Shown piece after piece: positions 8,333-16,488 of a DNA stretch of 32,979 nt. This DNA comes from an uncultured Bacilli bacterium. Its GTDB lineage: Bacteria; Bacillota_I; Bacilli_A; RF39; UBA660. Positions within the stretch are counted from its first letter, which is position 1. Each line of letters starts with the position of its first letter. Location of the stretch: assembly GCA_944332465.1 (NCBI GenBank), contig CALVJZ010000004.1:1-32979 (forward strand). Direction: 5' to 3'. The notes beneath the pieces were generated by a model. The model ran no database searches. It was given only the letters and a program-made list of their open reading frames with translations, and was not told the DNA's origin. The position numbers and the translations under genes are program-made.

Positions 8333-9189
8333 GAACAAATCCCCTCACTTTTATTCTCTATAGAACCATTATAACAGAATTTATAGGATTCTATATTAAT
8401 TTGTGCATAAACTTTACTATTTTCTATATAATACCAGCTATCAGTTGTTGGAAAAATGGTGTTGGCACTATCACCAGGAATATATTGTATTGGCATTCTA
8501 CTATCATCTTTAGTTTGATTTTTTACATTAGCATTTATCATATAAGTAATTAATTTTTGATATATTTCGTCAGCATATACTTCTGCAGATGACTTTTCAA
8601 TTTTAGATTGTGTAGTTACTTCTTCTTTAGCATATTCACTTATATAATCTCTAGATTGTAGATATAATTGCCATAATAACTCTTCTTCTGTTGTTATATC
8701 AAAAGTCTCTTCTTTAATTTTATCTTTTAGAGTCTTTTTTAATTGTTTTATTTCAATTACTTTATTATTTTCTTGTAATTTTTTATTTATAATATTAAGA
8801 CACTCTTCATAGATAGTATTATCATTATAATTAATTACTTCTATGCTAGAGACATTTAATTTATTGTTGTTAAGTAGTAAATCCATAATATCTTTTATCG
8901 CTTTATTTATTTTTTGTTCTTCAATATTTTTATTAGCTAGAAAGACTGCTTCTTCGTTTTCAATAAAAATATTTTTTAAGATTTTATTTTTATTTATAAT
9001 AAGAAGAAATTTAGGCCCTGTTGGAATATTTATTTCTATAGCTGTTTCATAATTACTGTTTCTCCATAATTTTTCACTACTACCTTTTAATGCTTCTTGT
9101 TCAGGAATAAACTTGGTAATTGCCAAATAAATTACGACTATTAGTATGATAATAACTTCTAAAGCATAAAATATAACTTTTCTTTTCAT
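8329..9189 (-). CDS. Single-pass membrane protein, unknown function
   Basis: 286 residues with one N-terminal helix (about residues 5-27), then a Lys/Asn/Ile-rich, largely helical region. The last ~60 residues contain a segment (DSWYYIENSKVYAQINIESYKFCYNG) that looks like a small beta unit with Cys. No family is recognised. ATG 9189 lies one base after the pbpB stop codon, the tightest junction in the operon, so it is translated with the PBP. In most dcw clusters the next genes are mraY and murD. Here this unknown takes that place. A pilin-like (major/minor subunit) role is possible given the next genes but no prepilin cleavage site is present. Confidence 0.7.
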   Translation of the reverse strand: MKRKVIFYALEVIIILIVVIYLAITKFIPEQEALKGSSEKLWRNSNYETAIEINIPTGPKFLLIINKNKILKNIFIENEEAVFLANKNIEEQKINKAIKDIMDLLLNNNKLNVSSIEVINYNDNTIYEECLNIINKKLQENNKVIEIKQLKKTLKDKIKEETFDITTEEELLWQLYLQSRDYISEYAKEEVTTQSKIEKSSAEVYADEIYQKLITYMINANVKNQTKDDSRMPIQYIPGDSANTIFPTTDSWYYIENSKVYAQINIESYKFCYNGSIENKSEGICS

Positions 9190-9190
9190 A

Positions 9191-11350
9191 CTATCCTGTA
9201 AACTTTGGAGATAATTTTAAGGTTATTTCTAATCCAGGTGTTATTTCTGTATTTTCACTAATACTTTGTGAAGTAACATAACCTACTCCTTCAAGTTTTA
9301 CTTTTACTCCTAATTGTTTTAGTAAATTATTGGCAACTTTAGATGATAATCCAACTACATTTGGTATTTTTAATTTAGAGTCGTTTGTAATTAAATAAAC
9401 AGTATCTTTATTAGTTATTTTATCATTTTTTTCAGGATATTGTTTTATAACTTTAGTTCCAGAACCTATAATTTTATAATTAATTCCTGATGCTTTTAAA
9501 GAAGTTTTTACACTTTCAATATTTTTATTTAGGAAACTTGGTACTTTATATTCAGAAATTTCTATTTCAGGAGTCTTAGTATCATCATTTCCATAATATT
9601 TTGATGCATTATTTACAATTTCTTTAATAGCATTAGATAAAGGTTTTTGACTTCCTCCAGAAGGACGTTTTACTGAAGCATAAATTATTAGTTTAGGATC
9701 ACTTTTTGGATAAATCCCAGCAAATGAAGAAATAATATCTTCTTTTCCTGTTAAATATCCGCCTCCGTTTTCTGCAGCAATTTGTGCTGTTCCTGTTTTT
9801 CCAATTAGTTCACCACTTGGTATTCTAAAGCCACTACCGGTATTTCCATAACCATTTACACAGTCATCCATTAACTGAATCATTTTTTGAACTGTTTCTG
9901 TTGAGGCAACACGTTCTATTTCAGTGCTCTTGTTTTTTAAGATAACTTCTTTAGTGTCAGGGTCAACTATCTTTTTTACTACGTATGGTTCTAGTAAAAT
10001 TCCGTCGTTTGTAAGGGCAGTCATTGCTTTAACATTTTGAATTGGTGTTGTAGTTATACCTTGACCAAAGCCAGCATTATAAATTTCAGTTTCATACTTG
10101 AAATCAAGTTTTCCTGCTTCTTCATTAGGAAGAGTAATACCTGTTTTACGACCGAAGCCAAGTTTTTTATAGTATTCTCTTAACATAGAACTATTTAGAT
10201 GACGATTTATTAAGTTAATAACTCCAACGTTACTACTCATTGCATAACCTTTATCAAAAGTGATAGTTCCCCAACCATTACGGTCCCAGTCACCAATTTC
10301 AGTTCCATCGGTTGTGGTATAAACTCCTGATTTATATGTTTCACTACCATTATAAACGCCATTTTCCATTGCAGCCATATATGTAAATGTTTTCATAGTG
10401 GATCCTGGTTCATATGGAGATGATACAGTAGGATCAAGATAGTTAGTTATATCTCTAACATTAGGATCAAATGATGGAGTTGTTGCAGTTGCAAGTAAAG
10501 CTCCTGTTTTAGCATCCATAATAGTGATATTAAACCATTCCCAGTCATAATTAATATCTGAATTATTTAAAGCTTGTTCTACAAAGAATTGAATTTGACT
10601 ATCGATAGTTAAGTAGACATCTTTTCCTTGAGATGCTTCTTGTCTTCTTTCAGGAGTATCAGCAATACGATATCCTTTTAAATCTTTTTGATATTCTACA
10701 TATCCGTCTTTTCCTTTTAAGATTTTGTCATAATACTTTTCAATTCCCATTTCACCCGTTATAGTTTCTTCACCAGTTTCTTCATCTATTTCATCTTTAG
10801 CATAACCAACTGTATATGAAGCAAAGTCTCCCTTAGGATAATATCTTTTATAACTTTCTATAAAGTCGATTCCTGGTAGTTCTAATTCTTCTATTTTAGT
10901 TTTTGTTAATTCTGATAAACCTTTTCCTTTACTACCAAATTCTGTTTGATAGACATTTTCTTTATTTAAATATTTAAGAATTTCTTCTTTTTTCATACCT
11001 AAGATTGGAGCTAATTTAGAGGCAGTTTCTTCTTTATTTACAACATGTTGTGGTTTCTTCTTATTAGTAGTTCTTTTAGGATCTAGATATGCAATTATTT
11101 TATAAGATGAAACATTTTGAGCTAAAGCATCACCATCAGCAGTATAGATACTACCACGTTCTGCAGTTAGTGTTTCACGTGCTGTTGTTCTACGACTAGC
11201 TAAATCCTTTAGATTTACGCCATCAACTTCAGGAGATAAAGCAAGTTGCGCCACACGTAGAATCATTAAAACAAACAAAAAAAGAGAAATCAAAATGATA
11301 CCTTTGGAATATTTGATATTATTTTTCTTTCTCTTTTTTACTTTTGCCAT
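9191..11350 (-). CDS. pbpB: Division-type penicillin-binding protein (class B PBP, transpeptidase) with PASTA domains
   Basis: 719 residues. This transpeptidase cross-links septal peptidoglycan outside the membrane. A basic cytoplasmic tail and one helix (about 17-38) are followed by the dimerisation region (from ~60) and the transpeptidase domain (~265-590). All three catalytic motifs are visible: S317-T-M-K320, S372-S-N374 and K518-T-G520. Two C-terminal PASTA-like modules (about 605-655 and 660-718) follow, as in Bacillus PBP2B/SpoVD. It lies directly after ftsL in the conserved mraZ-rsmH-ftsL order, which supports FtsI/PbpB rather than an elongation PBP. ATG 11350 has AGGATG upstream. Confidence 0.93.
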   Translation of the reverse strand: MAKVKKRKKNNIKYSKGIILISLFLFVLMILRVAQLALSPEVDGVNLKDLASRRTTARETLTAERGSIYTADGDALAQNVSSYKIIAYLDPKRTTNKKKPQHVVNKEETASKLAPILGMKKEEILKYLNKENVYQTEFGSKGKGLSELTKTKIEELELPGIDFIESYKRYYPKGDFASYTVGYAKDEIDEETGEETITGEMGIEKYYDKILKGKDGYVEYQKDLKGYRIADTPERRQEASQGKDVYLTIDSQIQFFVEQALNNSDINYDWEWFNITIMDAKTGALLATATTPSFDPNVRDITNYLDPTVSSPYEPGSTMKTFTYMAAMENGVYNGSETYKSGVYTTTDGTEIGDWDRNGWGTITFDKGYAMSSNVGVINLINRHLNSSMLREYYKKLGFGRKTGITLPNEEAGKLDFKYETEIYNAGFGQGITTTPIQNVKAMTALTNDGILLEPYVVKKIVDPDTKEVILKNKSTEIERVASTETVQKMIQLMDDCVNGYGNTGSGFRIPSGELIGKTGTAQIAAENGGGYLTGKEDIISSFAGIYPKSDPKLIIYASVKRPSGGSQKPLSNAIKEIVNNASKYYGNDDTKTPEIEISEYKVPSFLNKNIESVKTSLKASGINYKIIGSGTKVIKQYPEKNDKITNKDTVYLITNDSKLKIPNVVGLSSKVANNLLKQLGVKVKLEGVGYVTSQSISENTEITPGLEITLKLSPKFTG

Positions 11351-11361
11351 TCTTTCACATC

Positions 11362-11661
11362 CTATTTATTTTCACTTACTGTCTTAATGTTACTATTATT
11401 ATAACTTAATCCTTGTTGTTCTGCAACTTCTTGAATTTTAGTAAGGGATGCTAATTCATTAATGGTCATTGCCAAACTTTCATTTGTTCTTTGTTGTTCT
11501 TCTATTTGTTGTTTTTGTCTTTCTACTTCGTAGTTTATATTAGCTAATGTTGCTTTAGAAAAGACAATAGAAATTGGAGAAATCACAAGTAAGAATAAAG
11601 CAAGTGTATATAATAATTTTTCAAATTTTGACATCTTTAGTCTTTTCTTGATTTTTCTCAT
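11362..11661 (-). CDS. ftsL: Cell division protein FtsL
   Basis: 99 residues: a Lys/Arg-rich N-terminus, a single helix at about 14-36, then a coiled coil (about 43-80) rich in Gln/Glu, a typical bitopic FtsL. FtsL sits in the divisome with DivIC/FtsB and DivIB and helps activate FtsW and the PBP. Primary sequence similarity is always low in this family, so the call rests on size, topology and exact position between rsmH and pbpB. ATG 11661 has AAGGAG and lies 14 bp after the rsmH stop. Confidence 0.85.
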   Translation of the reverse strand: MRKIKKRLKMSKFEKLLYTLALFLLVISPISIVFSKATLANINYEVERQKQQIEEQQRTNESLAMTINELASLTKIQEVAEQQGLSYNNSNIKTVSENK

Positions 11662-11675
11662 ATTTCTCTCTCCTT

Positions 11676-12605
11676 CTATTTTATTCTTTCAATTACTCGT
11701 AGTTTTGCACTTCTAGAACGTGAATTTTTTTCTAATTCTTCTTCACTTGGAAGAATTGCTTTATTTACTACTAGTTTAAAGTCTGGTAAGTATTCATCGG
11801 GAATATTAGGAAGTCCCTTTACTTTTTCATCTATTTTACATTTTTCTTTAAATATATTTTTTACAATTCGATCTTCTAGAGAATGGAAGGTTATAACTGC
11901 TACTCTTCCACCTACCTTTAGCATTGATAGTGCTTGTTCTAAGGCGGGTTCTAGAACATCTAATTCGTGATTCACTTCAATTCTAATTGCTTGAAAAATT
12001 TGACGTGCAGGATGTTTTTTCAATCTTTCTTTCATAGGAACTGCACTTTTAATTATTTCCACCAATTCTAATGTAGTTTCAATTTTTTTGCTTTTTCGAT
12101 ATTCTACTATTTTTCGAGCAATATTTTTAGAGAATTTATCTTCTCCGTATTTATAGAATATGTTAACTAAATCTTGTTCTTTATAGTTATTTACAACTTC
12201 ATATGCAGATAAAGGATTATCTTTATTCATTCTCATATCAAGCCTTGCATCTTCGTGATATGAAAAGCCACGTGAAGCATCATCTAATTGAGGAGATGAA
12301 ACTCCTAAATCAAAAAGAATGCCGTCTACTTTTTCAACACCACGTTTTGCTAACTCTTCTTTAAGATTTACAAAATTACTATTGATGATAGTGAAGTTAG
12401 TACCGATTGCTTTTAAGCGTTCGGTACTATGCCGAATTGCTTCACTATCTTGGTCAAAGGCGAATAAGGCCCCTCTTTTTATTCGTTGCAAGATATAACT
12501 ACTATGTCCACCGTAGCCTAGAGTACAATCAACAATTGTACTGTCTTCTTTTAAGTTTAATGCCTTTATTGATTCTTCAAGTAAGACACTTATATGTTTT
12601 TCCAT
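11676..12605 (-). CDS. rsmH: 16S rRNA (cytosine1402-N4)-methyltransferase
   Basis: 309 residues, the normal length of RsmH/MraW. It methylates N4 of C1402 in the 30S decoding site using S-adenosylmethionine. Visible signatures are HISVLLEESI at the start, the SAM-binding motif VDCTLGYGGH, DGILFDLGVSSPQLD, RGFSYHEDARLDMRM and the C-terminal FHSLEDRIVK. The ATG overlaps the mraZ stop codon by one base (TAATG), so the two are translationally coupled. Confidence 0.97.
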   Translation of the reverse strand: MEKHISVLLEESIKALNLKEDSTIVDCTLGYGGHSSYILQRIKRGALFAFDQDSEAIRHSTERLKAIGTNFTIINSNFVNLKEELAKRGVEKVDGILFDLGVSSPQLDDASRGFSYHEDARLDMRMNKDNPLSAYEVVNNYKEQDLVNIFYKYGEDKFSKNIARKIVEYRKSKKIETTLELVEIIKSAVPMKERLKKHPARQIFQAIRIEVNHELDVLEPALEQALSMLKVGGRVAVITFHSLEDRIVKNIFKEKCKIDEKVKGLPNIPDEYLPDFKLVVNKAILPSEEELEKNSRSRSAKLRVIERIK

Positions 12606-13042
12606 TAGACATCCACACTTCCGTCAAATAAATTTTCAGCTATATCGGACATATTTGATGAAGCAGAATCGAAGAAATCTTCCCAAGCATCTTTGGACCA
12701 TATTTCCAATCTATCACCAGTACCAATTACAACACAATCCTTTTTGATACCAGCATAGTTAATTAGGGGGGAGGTAATATTAATACGGCCTTGCTTGTCA
12801 AATTCTGCTACAGTAGCACCGGATAAGAAAAAACGTGTGAAATTTCTTGCATCTTTCTTAGTAAATGGTAAGGATTCTAGTTTATGGACTATTTGTTCCC
12901 ATCTATCTGTTGGATAAGCAAATAAACAGTTTTCTATACCTCTTGTTATTACGAACTTATCACCTAATTCTGTTCTAAACTTTGATGGAATAATTAATCT
13001 GCCTTTATCATCAATTGTGTGATGATATTCTCCTATAAACAT
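12605..13042 (-). CDS. mraZ: Transcriptional regulator MraZ
   Basis: 145 residues with two SpoVT-AbrB-like halves, each carrying the family's DxxxR-type signature (DDKGR near residue 11 and DKQGR near 81). MraZ forms a ring that binds repeats upstream of its own operon and usually represses it. In Mycoplasma it activates it. The start is ATG 13042, with GTGGGGG upstream. The in-frame GTG 11 codons earlier overlaps the putative operator and the predicted transcription start, so I reject it. It heads an eight-gene operon. Confidence 0.95.
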   Translation of the reverse strand: MFIGEYHHTIDDKGRLIIPSKFRTELGDKFVITRGIENCLFAYPTDRWEQIVHKLESLPFTKKDARNFTRFFLSGATVAEFDKQGRINITSPLINYAGIKKDCVVIGTGDRLEIWSKDAWEDFFDSASSNMSDIAENLFDGSVDV

Positions 13043-13051
13043 AAAAATCCC

Positions 13052-13076
13052 CCACTTTTCACCACCAGTTACCACT
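13052..13076 (-). promoter_or_regulatory. Putative MraZ-box operator (three repeats with 10-bp period)
   Basis: On the minus strand AGTGG (13076-13072), GGTGG (13066-13062) and AGTGG (13056-13052) are spaced exactly 10 bp, followed by GGG, and lie between the -10 box and the mraZ start. MraZ operators in E. coli (TGGGN direct repeats with 5-nt spacers) and Mycoplasma (AAAGTG-type) have the same period. The last repeat overlaps the Shine-Dalgarno. Confidence 0.7.
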
Positions 13077-13086
13077 GATTAATTAT

Positions 13087-13115
13087 ATATTACCGAAAAT
13101 GATTTTATTTGTAAA
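13087..13115 (-). promoter_or_regulatory. Promoter of the mraZ operon
   Basis: TTTACA (13115-13110), a 17-bp spacer and TAATAT (13092-13087) on the minus strand. Transcription would start near 13080, just before the first MraZ-box repeat. Confidence 0.75.
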
Positions 13116-13157
13116 TATGAGAAAGCAAAAAAAAATAGTGTTTACATTTTTTTGACA

Positions 13158-13187
13158 AAGAAAAAAGTCACATTGTTTCTGTGACCT
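13158..13187 (-). terminator. Terminator of the Cys/His/Asp unknown gene
   Basis: Stem GTCACA (13185-13180) with TGTGAC (13172-13167), a 7-nt loop, then TTTTTT. The stop codon TGA lies in the 3' arm. Confidence 0.85.
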
Positions 13188-14037
13188 TTTGCATTACCTT
13201 TGGAGCTTCACACATAGGACCTTGATAACCTACTTCATCTAGATATTTTCTATATAAAGCTGCTTGTAATAACAATTCTGTATCAGGATCAAGACCAGAA
13301 TTTTCTGTTGCATACCAAATATCATAGCTTAATCTTTCCTGTTGTTCACTATAGAAAGGATATGGTTCTTCTAGTCTTTTGAAATCCTCCATTGTAAATA
13401 TTCCATTAAACGTTAAATCAATTACTGTTTTTCTATCAGGAGTTATAGAATAAGCGTGATGGAAGTTACTACCAAATATGTTTTTACATAATGAGACCTC
13501 GGAATAATTATCTTCAAAAATACCAGCTAATATTGAAGTGTGAGAATAACAACGATTAGCAAATGGTACTTTTTCAAGATATTCCATAAGTTCTTGATTA
13601 TCCTTTAATGCTTCTGTTGCGACTATGAAGTGATAGTCTCCAAGTTTTTCGCTAAATATAGAAAATGTATCTTTAGAATCAAAGCTTATATCATCTATTA
13701 CAGGTAGTCGTAGTAAGCTATGAATTATCTCTTCATTTTCATTTGGATTTTCTAACATTCCTAAATGTTTTATCGAATCTCTTATCATACCTCTTTCATC
13801 ATACCCAAAATATTTAGCTATTTCATAGAACCGTTTTATATAATCAGGTTCAAAGAGTATTGCCATTTTTAGTTCATCAAATTGCAACCCTGGTATACCT
13901 TCTGTATCTGGTGAGAATACAAATTCTTGAGGATTTATTCTTTGAAAAGCTCTTATTATTCTTTCACTTTGTTGATCATAGTAATCCGTACTCTTTTTTT
14001 CAACAGACTCATATATTTCTTGACATGGATTTAACAT
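13168..14037 (-). CDS. Soluble protein of unknown function, possible Cys/His/Asp triad
   Basis: 289 residues from ATG 14037, behind GGGTGA. The upstream in-frame GTG at 14073 precedes the predicted transcription start. There is no signal peptide or membrane helix, and the protein is acidic. The N-terminal ~155 residues are mostly helical. The C-terminal half has C163 in NRCYSHTS, H194 in FHHAYSI and D207 in VIDLTFNG, the order and spacing seen in papain-like/transglutaminase-like folds (inference, no family recognised). It has its own promoter (14064-14092) and terminator, so it is monocistronic between thrS and mraZ. Confidence 0.75.
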   Translation of the reverse strand: MLNPCQEIYESVEKKSTDYYDQQSERIIRAFQRINPQEFVFSPDTEGIPGLQFDELKMAILFEPDYIKRFYEIAKYFGYDERGMIRDSIKHLGMLENPNENEEIIHSLLRLPVIDDISFDSKDTFSIFSEKLGDYHFIVATEALKDNQELMEYLEKVPFANRCYSHTSILAGIFEDNYSEVSLCKNIFGSNFHHAYSITPDRKTVIDLTFNGIFTMEDFKRLEEPYPFYSEQQERLSYDIWYATENSGLDPDTELLLQAALYRKYLDEVGYQGPMCEAPKVMQKVTETM

Positions 14038-14063
14038 AAGGTATTCACCCTTTTTTGCGCAAT

Positions 14064-14092
14064 ATAATAACACAAATAAAAAGAAATAGCAA
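14064..14092 (-). promoter_or_regulatory. Promoter of the Cys/His/Asp unknown gene
   Basis: TTGCTA (14092-14087), a 17-bp spacer and TATTAT (14069-14064). The -35 box lies inside the loop and 3' arm of the thrS terminator. Confidence 0.6.
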
Positions 14093-14108
14093 TTATTTAC
14101 TATTTCTT
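14073..14108 (-). terminator. Terminator of thrS
   Basis: Stem AAGAAATAG (14108-14100) with CTATTTCTT (14089-14081), a 10-nt loop that contains the thrS stop TAA, then TTTTTATTT. Confidence 0.75.
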
Positions 14109-15859
14109 CTTTTTTCTTTTATTTCCTCTTTAATTAATTTAACAAACTCACTTTGGGATACTGTTGTTGTATCTTTTTGTCCATGTAGACGATAACTAAT
14201 TGTGTTATCTTGTTTTTCGTTGTCTCCTAAAATTAAAGTATATGGAACTTTTTTAGTTTGTGCTTCTCTTAAACGATAACCTAGTTTTTCATTTCTATCA
14301 TCAAGTTCAGCACGAATTCCTTCTTCTTTCAATTTTTCAGTAACAACACTTGCATAGTCTCCTTGGAATTCAGATGATACTGGAATTACTTCTACTTGTG
14401 TTGGAGCAAGCCATGTTGGGAAAGCTCCTTTAGTTTCTTCAATTAAGAAAGCAGTGAAACGGTCAAATGTTCCAAATATAGCTCTATGGATAACAACAGG
14501 AGTTTGTTTTTCACCATTTGAATCAATGTAGTTAAGTTCAAATCTTCTTGGTAACAAGAAATCCAATTGACAAGTTGAAAGTGTTACTTCTGGTCCGACT
14601 GCAGGTTTTACTTCAACATCTAATTTTGGACCATAGAAAGCAGCCTCTCCTTCTGCTTCAAAGTATTCTACTCCCATTTCATTTAAAACTTCACGTAGTT
14701 TGTTTTCAGCAGCGTCCCACATCTCGTCATCATCAAAGTATTTTTCTTTATCATTTTTATCTCTTAAAGATAATCTAAATTTATAGTCTTTAATGCCAAA
14801 GTCTTTATATACATCTAAGATTAAACTCACTACTTTCTTAAATTCATCACCTATTTGGTCAGGTCTTACGAATAAGTGAGCATCATTTTGACACATACAA
14901 CGAACTCTTTCTAATCCTTTTACAGCACCACTTGCTTCATATCTAAAATCAGTTGCGAACTCTCCAATACGAATTGGTAAATCACGATATGAATGCATTT
15001 TGTTTTTATATACTAGCATGTGGTGAGGACAGTTCATTGGACGAAGAACAAATTCTTCTTCATCTACTTTCATCATTGGGAACATATTTTCTTTGTAATG
15101 ATCCCAGTGACCAGATGTTTTATATAAATCAACTGTTCCAACACATGGTGTATAGACATGGTTATAACCCATTTTTTCTTCTTTTTCATAGATATAGTTT
15201 TCTAGTTCATGACGAATTAGTGCTCCATTTGGTAACCATAGTGGCATACCTGAACCTACTAGTTCATGAGTCATAAATAGTTCTTGTTCTTTTCCTATTT
15301 TTCGATGATCTCTTTCTTTTGCTTCTTCTAATTCACGAAGGTAGTTTTCTAAATCTTCTTCTGTTTCAAAACAAACCCCATAAATTCTTTGAAGCATTTT
15401 GTTTTTAGCATCGCCTTTCCAGTAAGCACCACTATGTTTAATTAGCTTAAAGTGTTTTAATAATTTTACACTTTCAACATGTGGTCCACGACATAAATCA
15501 GTGAAATCTCCTTGTGTGTAGCAAGAAATAGTTTCTTCGTTTTCATCCATGCGAGATATTAAATCTTGTTTATATGGGTCATCTTTAAACATTTCTTTTG
15601 CTTCTTCTTTAGATAGTTCGTGACGAACAATACGTTTTCCATCTTTAGAAATCTTTTTCATTTCACGTTCTATCTTTGGTAAATCTTCATCTGTTAATGT
15701 TTTATCTCCTAGGTCAATGTCATAATAGAAACCATCTTCAATTACAGGTCCTACCCAGAACTTTGCTTCAGGATAGAGATGTTTTACTGCTTGTGCTAAT
15801 AGATGGGCACAAGAATGATTCATTACACTTAGTTTTTCATCTTCTTTAATATTTATCAT
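14093..15859 (-). CDS. thrS: Threonyl-tRNA synthetase lacking the TGS domain
   Basis: 588 residues from ATG 15859, which has AAGGAGTG upstream. It charges tRNA-Thr with threonine. The editing domain begins at once ([16 protein letters not shown], with the partner Cys/His block CRGPH). The class II catalytic core has RPMNCPHH (zinc Cys and His), motif 2 (FRYEASGAV) and motif 3 ([11 protein letters not shown]), and an anticodon-binding domain ends the protein. Most bacterial ThrRS have ~640 residues with an N-terminal TGS domain, which is absent here. No frame upstream restores it: the preceding 109-aa ORF is not a TGS domain. Expression is probably controlled by the T-box leader. Confidence 0.95.
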   Translation of the reverse strand: MINIKEDEKLSVMNHSCAHLLAQAVKHLYPEAKFWVGPVIEDGFYYDIDLGDKTLTDEDLPKIEREMKKISKDGKRIVRHELSKEEAKEMFKDDPYKQDLISRMDENEETISCYTQGDFTDLCRGPHVESVKLLKHFKLIKHSGAYWKGDAKNKMLQRIYGVCFETEEDLENYLRELEEAKERDHRKIGKEQELFMTHELVGSGMPLWLPNGALIRHELENYIYEKEEKMGYNHVYTPCVGTVDLYKTSGHWDHYKENMFPMMKVDEEEFVLRPMNCPHHMLVYKNKMHSYRDLPIRIGEFATDFRYEASGAVKGLERVRCMCQNDAHLFVRPDQIGDEFKKVVSLILDVYKDFGIKDYKFRLSLRDKNDKEKYFDDDEMWDAAENKLREVLNEMGVEYFEAEGEAAFYGPKLDVEVKPAVGPEVTLSTCQLDFLLPRRFELNYIDSNGEKQTPVVIHRAIFGTFDRFTAFLIEETKGAFPTWLAPTQVEVIPVSSEFQGDYASVVTEKLKEEGIRAELDDRNEKLGYRLREAQTKKVPYTLILGDNEKQDNTISYRLHGQKDTTTVSQSEFVKLIKEEIKEKRRNSK

Positions 15860-15875
15860 ATTATCACTCCTTCTT

Positions 15876-16205
15876 TTATTTTTTTTGTAATACAACAGGT
15901 TGTTCGACCATAATACCTAGTCCTCCTTGGCGATTGGGATTACGATACGGCAATAGCGTTGCGGTTCGTCTCTTTCTTCCTCCCTCACTTCTTACCAATA
16001 TGAAGTTACCACGTAAAATGTCTTCTCTGCTGACAAAGTCTATATTTACTCTCCTTGGTCTTGGTTTTCCTTGGCTTTCTACGAATTCTTCCATTCTTTC
16101 ATGTGATATCCAACCTTTTAGGTCGCATTCAAGCCCTACATAATCTTCGATAAATTCTCTTGTAGTTACTGTACCTTTGGCACTAACATTTTGTCTTTTC
16201 CCCAT
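15876..16205 (-). CDS. Small basic protein of unknown function between T-box and thrS
   Basis: 109 residues, Arg/Lys-rich and soluble, with no membrane helix. Notable blocks are [34 protein letters not shown] and [22 protein letters not shown] cytosolic nucleic-acid-binding protein is plausible from composition only, and I recognise no family. ATG 16205 has TTAGGAG upstream. The stop is 16 bp before the thrS start, so both are in the T-box-controlled transcript. It is not a displaced TGS domain by pattern. Confidence 0.75.
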   Translation of the reverse strand: MGKRQNVSAKGTVTTREFIEDYVGLECDLKGWISHERMEEFVESQGKPRPRRVNIDFVSREDILRGNFILVRSEGGRKRRTATLLPYRNPNRQGGLGIMVEQPVVLQKK

Positions 16206-16235
16206 ATTTTTTCTCCTAACAATTAATTTATCTAT

Positions 16236-16447
16236 AAAAAAAACACTCCTATATAAGGAGTGTAATTTTTACACGGTACCATCCCTGGTTTTTCTTAATT
16301 ATGATAACGGTTAGACCGGAATTACTTTTCATAACTCTACTCTAAAGGGAGTAATAAATTAATCTTTTCTTCGTTTCCACCAACCACGAAGTCTCTTTAA
16401 AAAGGTGTTAATTTATCATATCCTTTGTCAATGTATTTCTTTGTTAC
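16236..16447 (-). ncRNA. T-box riboswitch leader of the thrS operon
   Basis: The leader carries the conserved T-box AGGGATGGTACCGTG (16286-16272). A terminator follows: stem ACACTCCT (16263-16256) and AGGAGTGT (16250-16243) with a run of T at 16242-16236. A competing hairpin GTGTAA/TTACAC (16274-16260) uses the same 5' arm, fitting antitermination. A stem I-like long-range pair TAAATTAA/TTAATTTA encloses a CTTCG/CGAAG hairpin. The UGGU bulge would pair with an ACCA tRNA end. I could not fix the specifier codon. Uncharged tRNA-Thr binding would permit read-through. Boundaries are approximate. Confidence 0.88.
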
Positions 16448-16453
16448 AACTTA

Positions 16454-16482
16454 ATAATAGCACTTTTTTTATTATTCTTCAA
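16454..16482 (-). promoter_or_regulatory. Promoter of the T-box/thrS operon
   Basis: TTGAAG (16482-16477), a 17-bp spacer and TATTAT (16459-16454), giving a transcript start near 16447, right at the start of the T-box leader. Confidence 0.75.
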
Positions 16483-16488
16483 GTTTTT

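Noticed and set aside
13043-13075. Longer mraZ starting at GTG 13075
   Set aside because: It would put the predicted operator inside the coding region. MraZ family proteins begin at MFIGEYHH and ATG 13042 has a good ribosome binding site.
15860-16205. The 109-aa protein as a split-off TGS domain of ThrRS
   Set aside because: It is Arg-rich and lacks the ubiquitin-like TGS pattern (no G-x-x-A/L-aaa core). No frameshift joining it to thrS is visible: a stop and a fresh ribosome binding site separate them.
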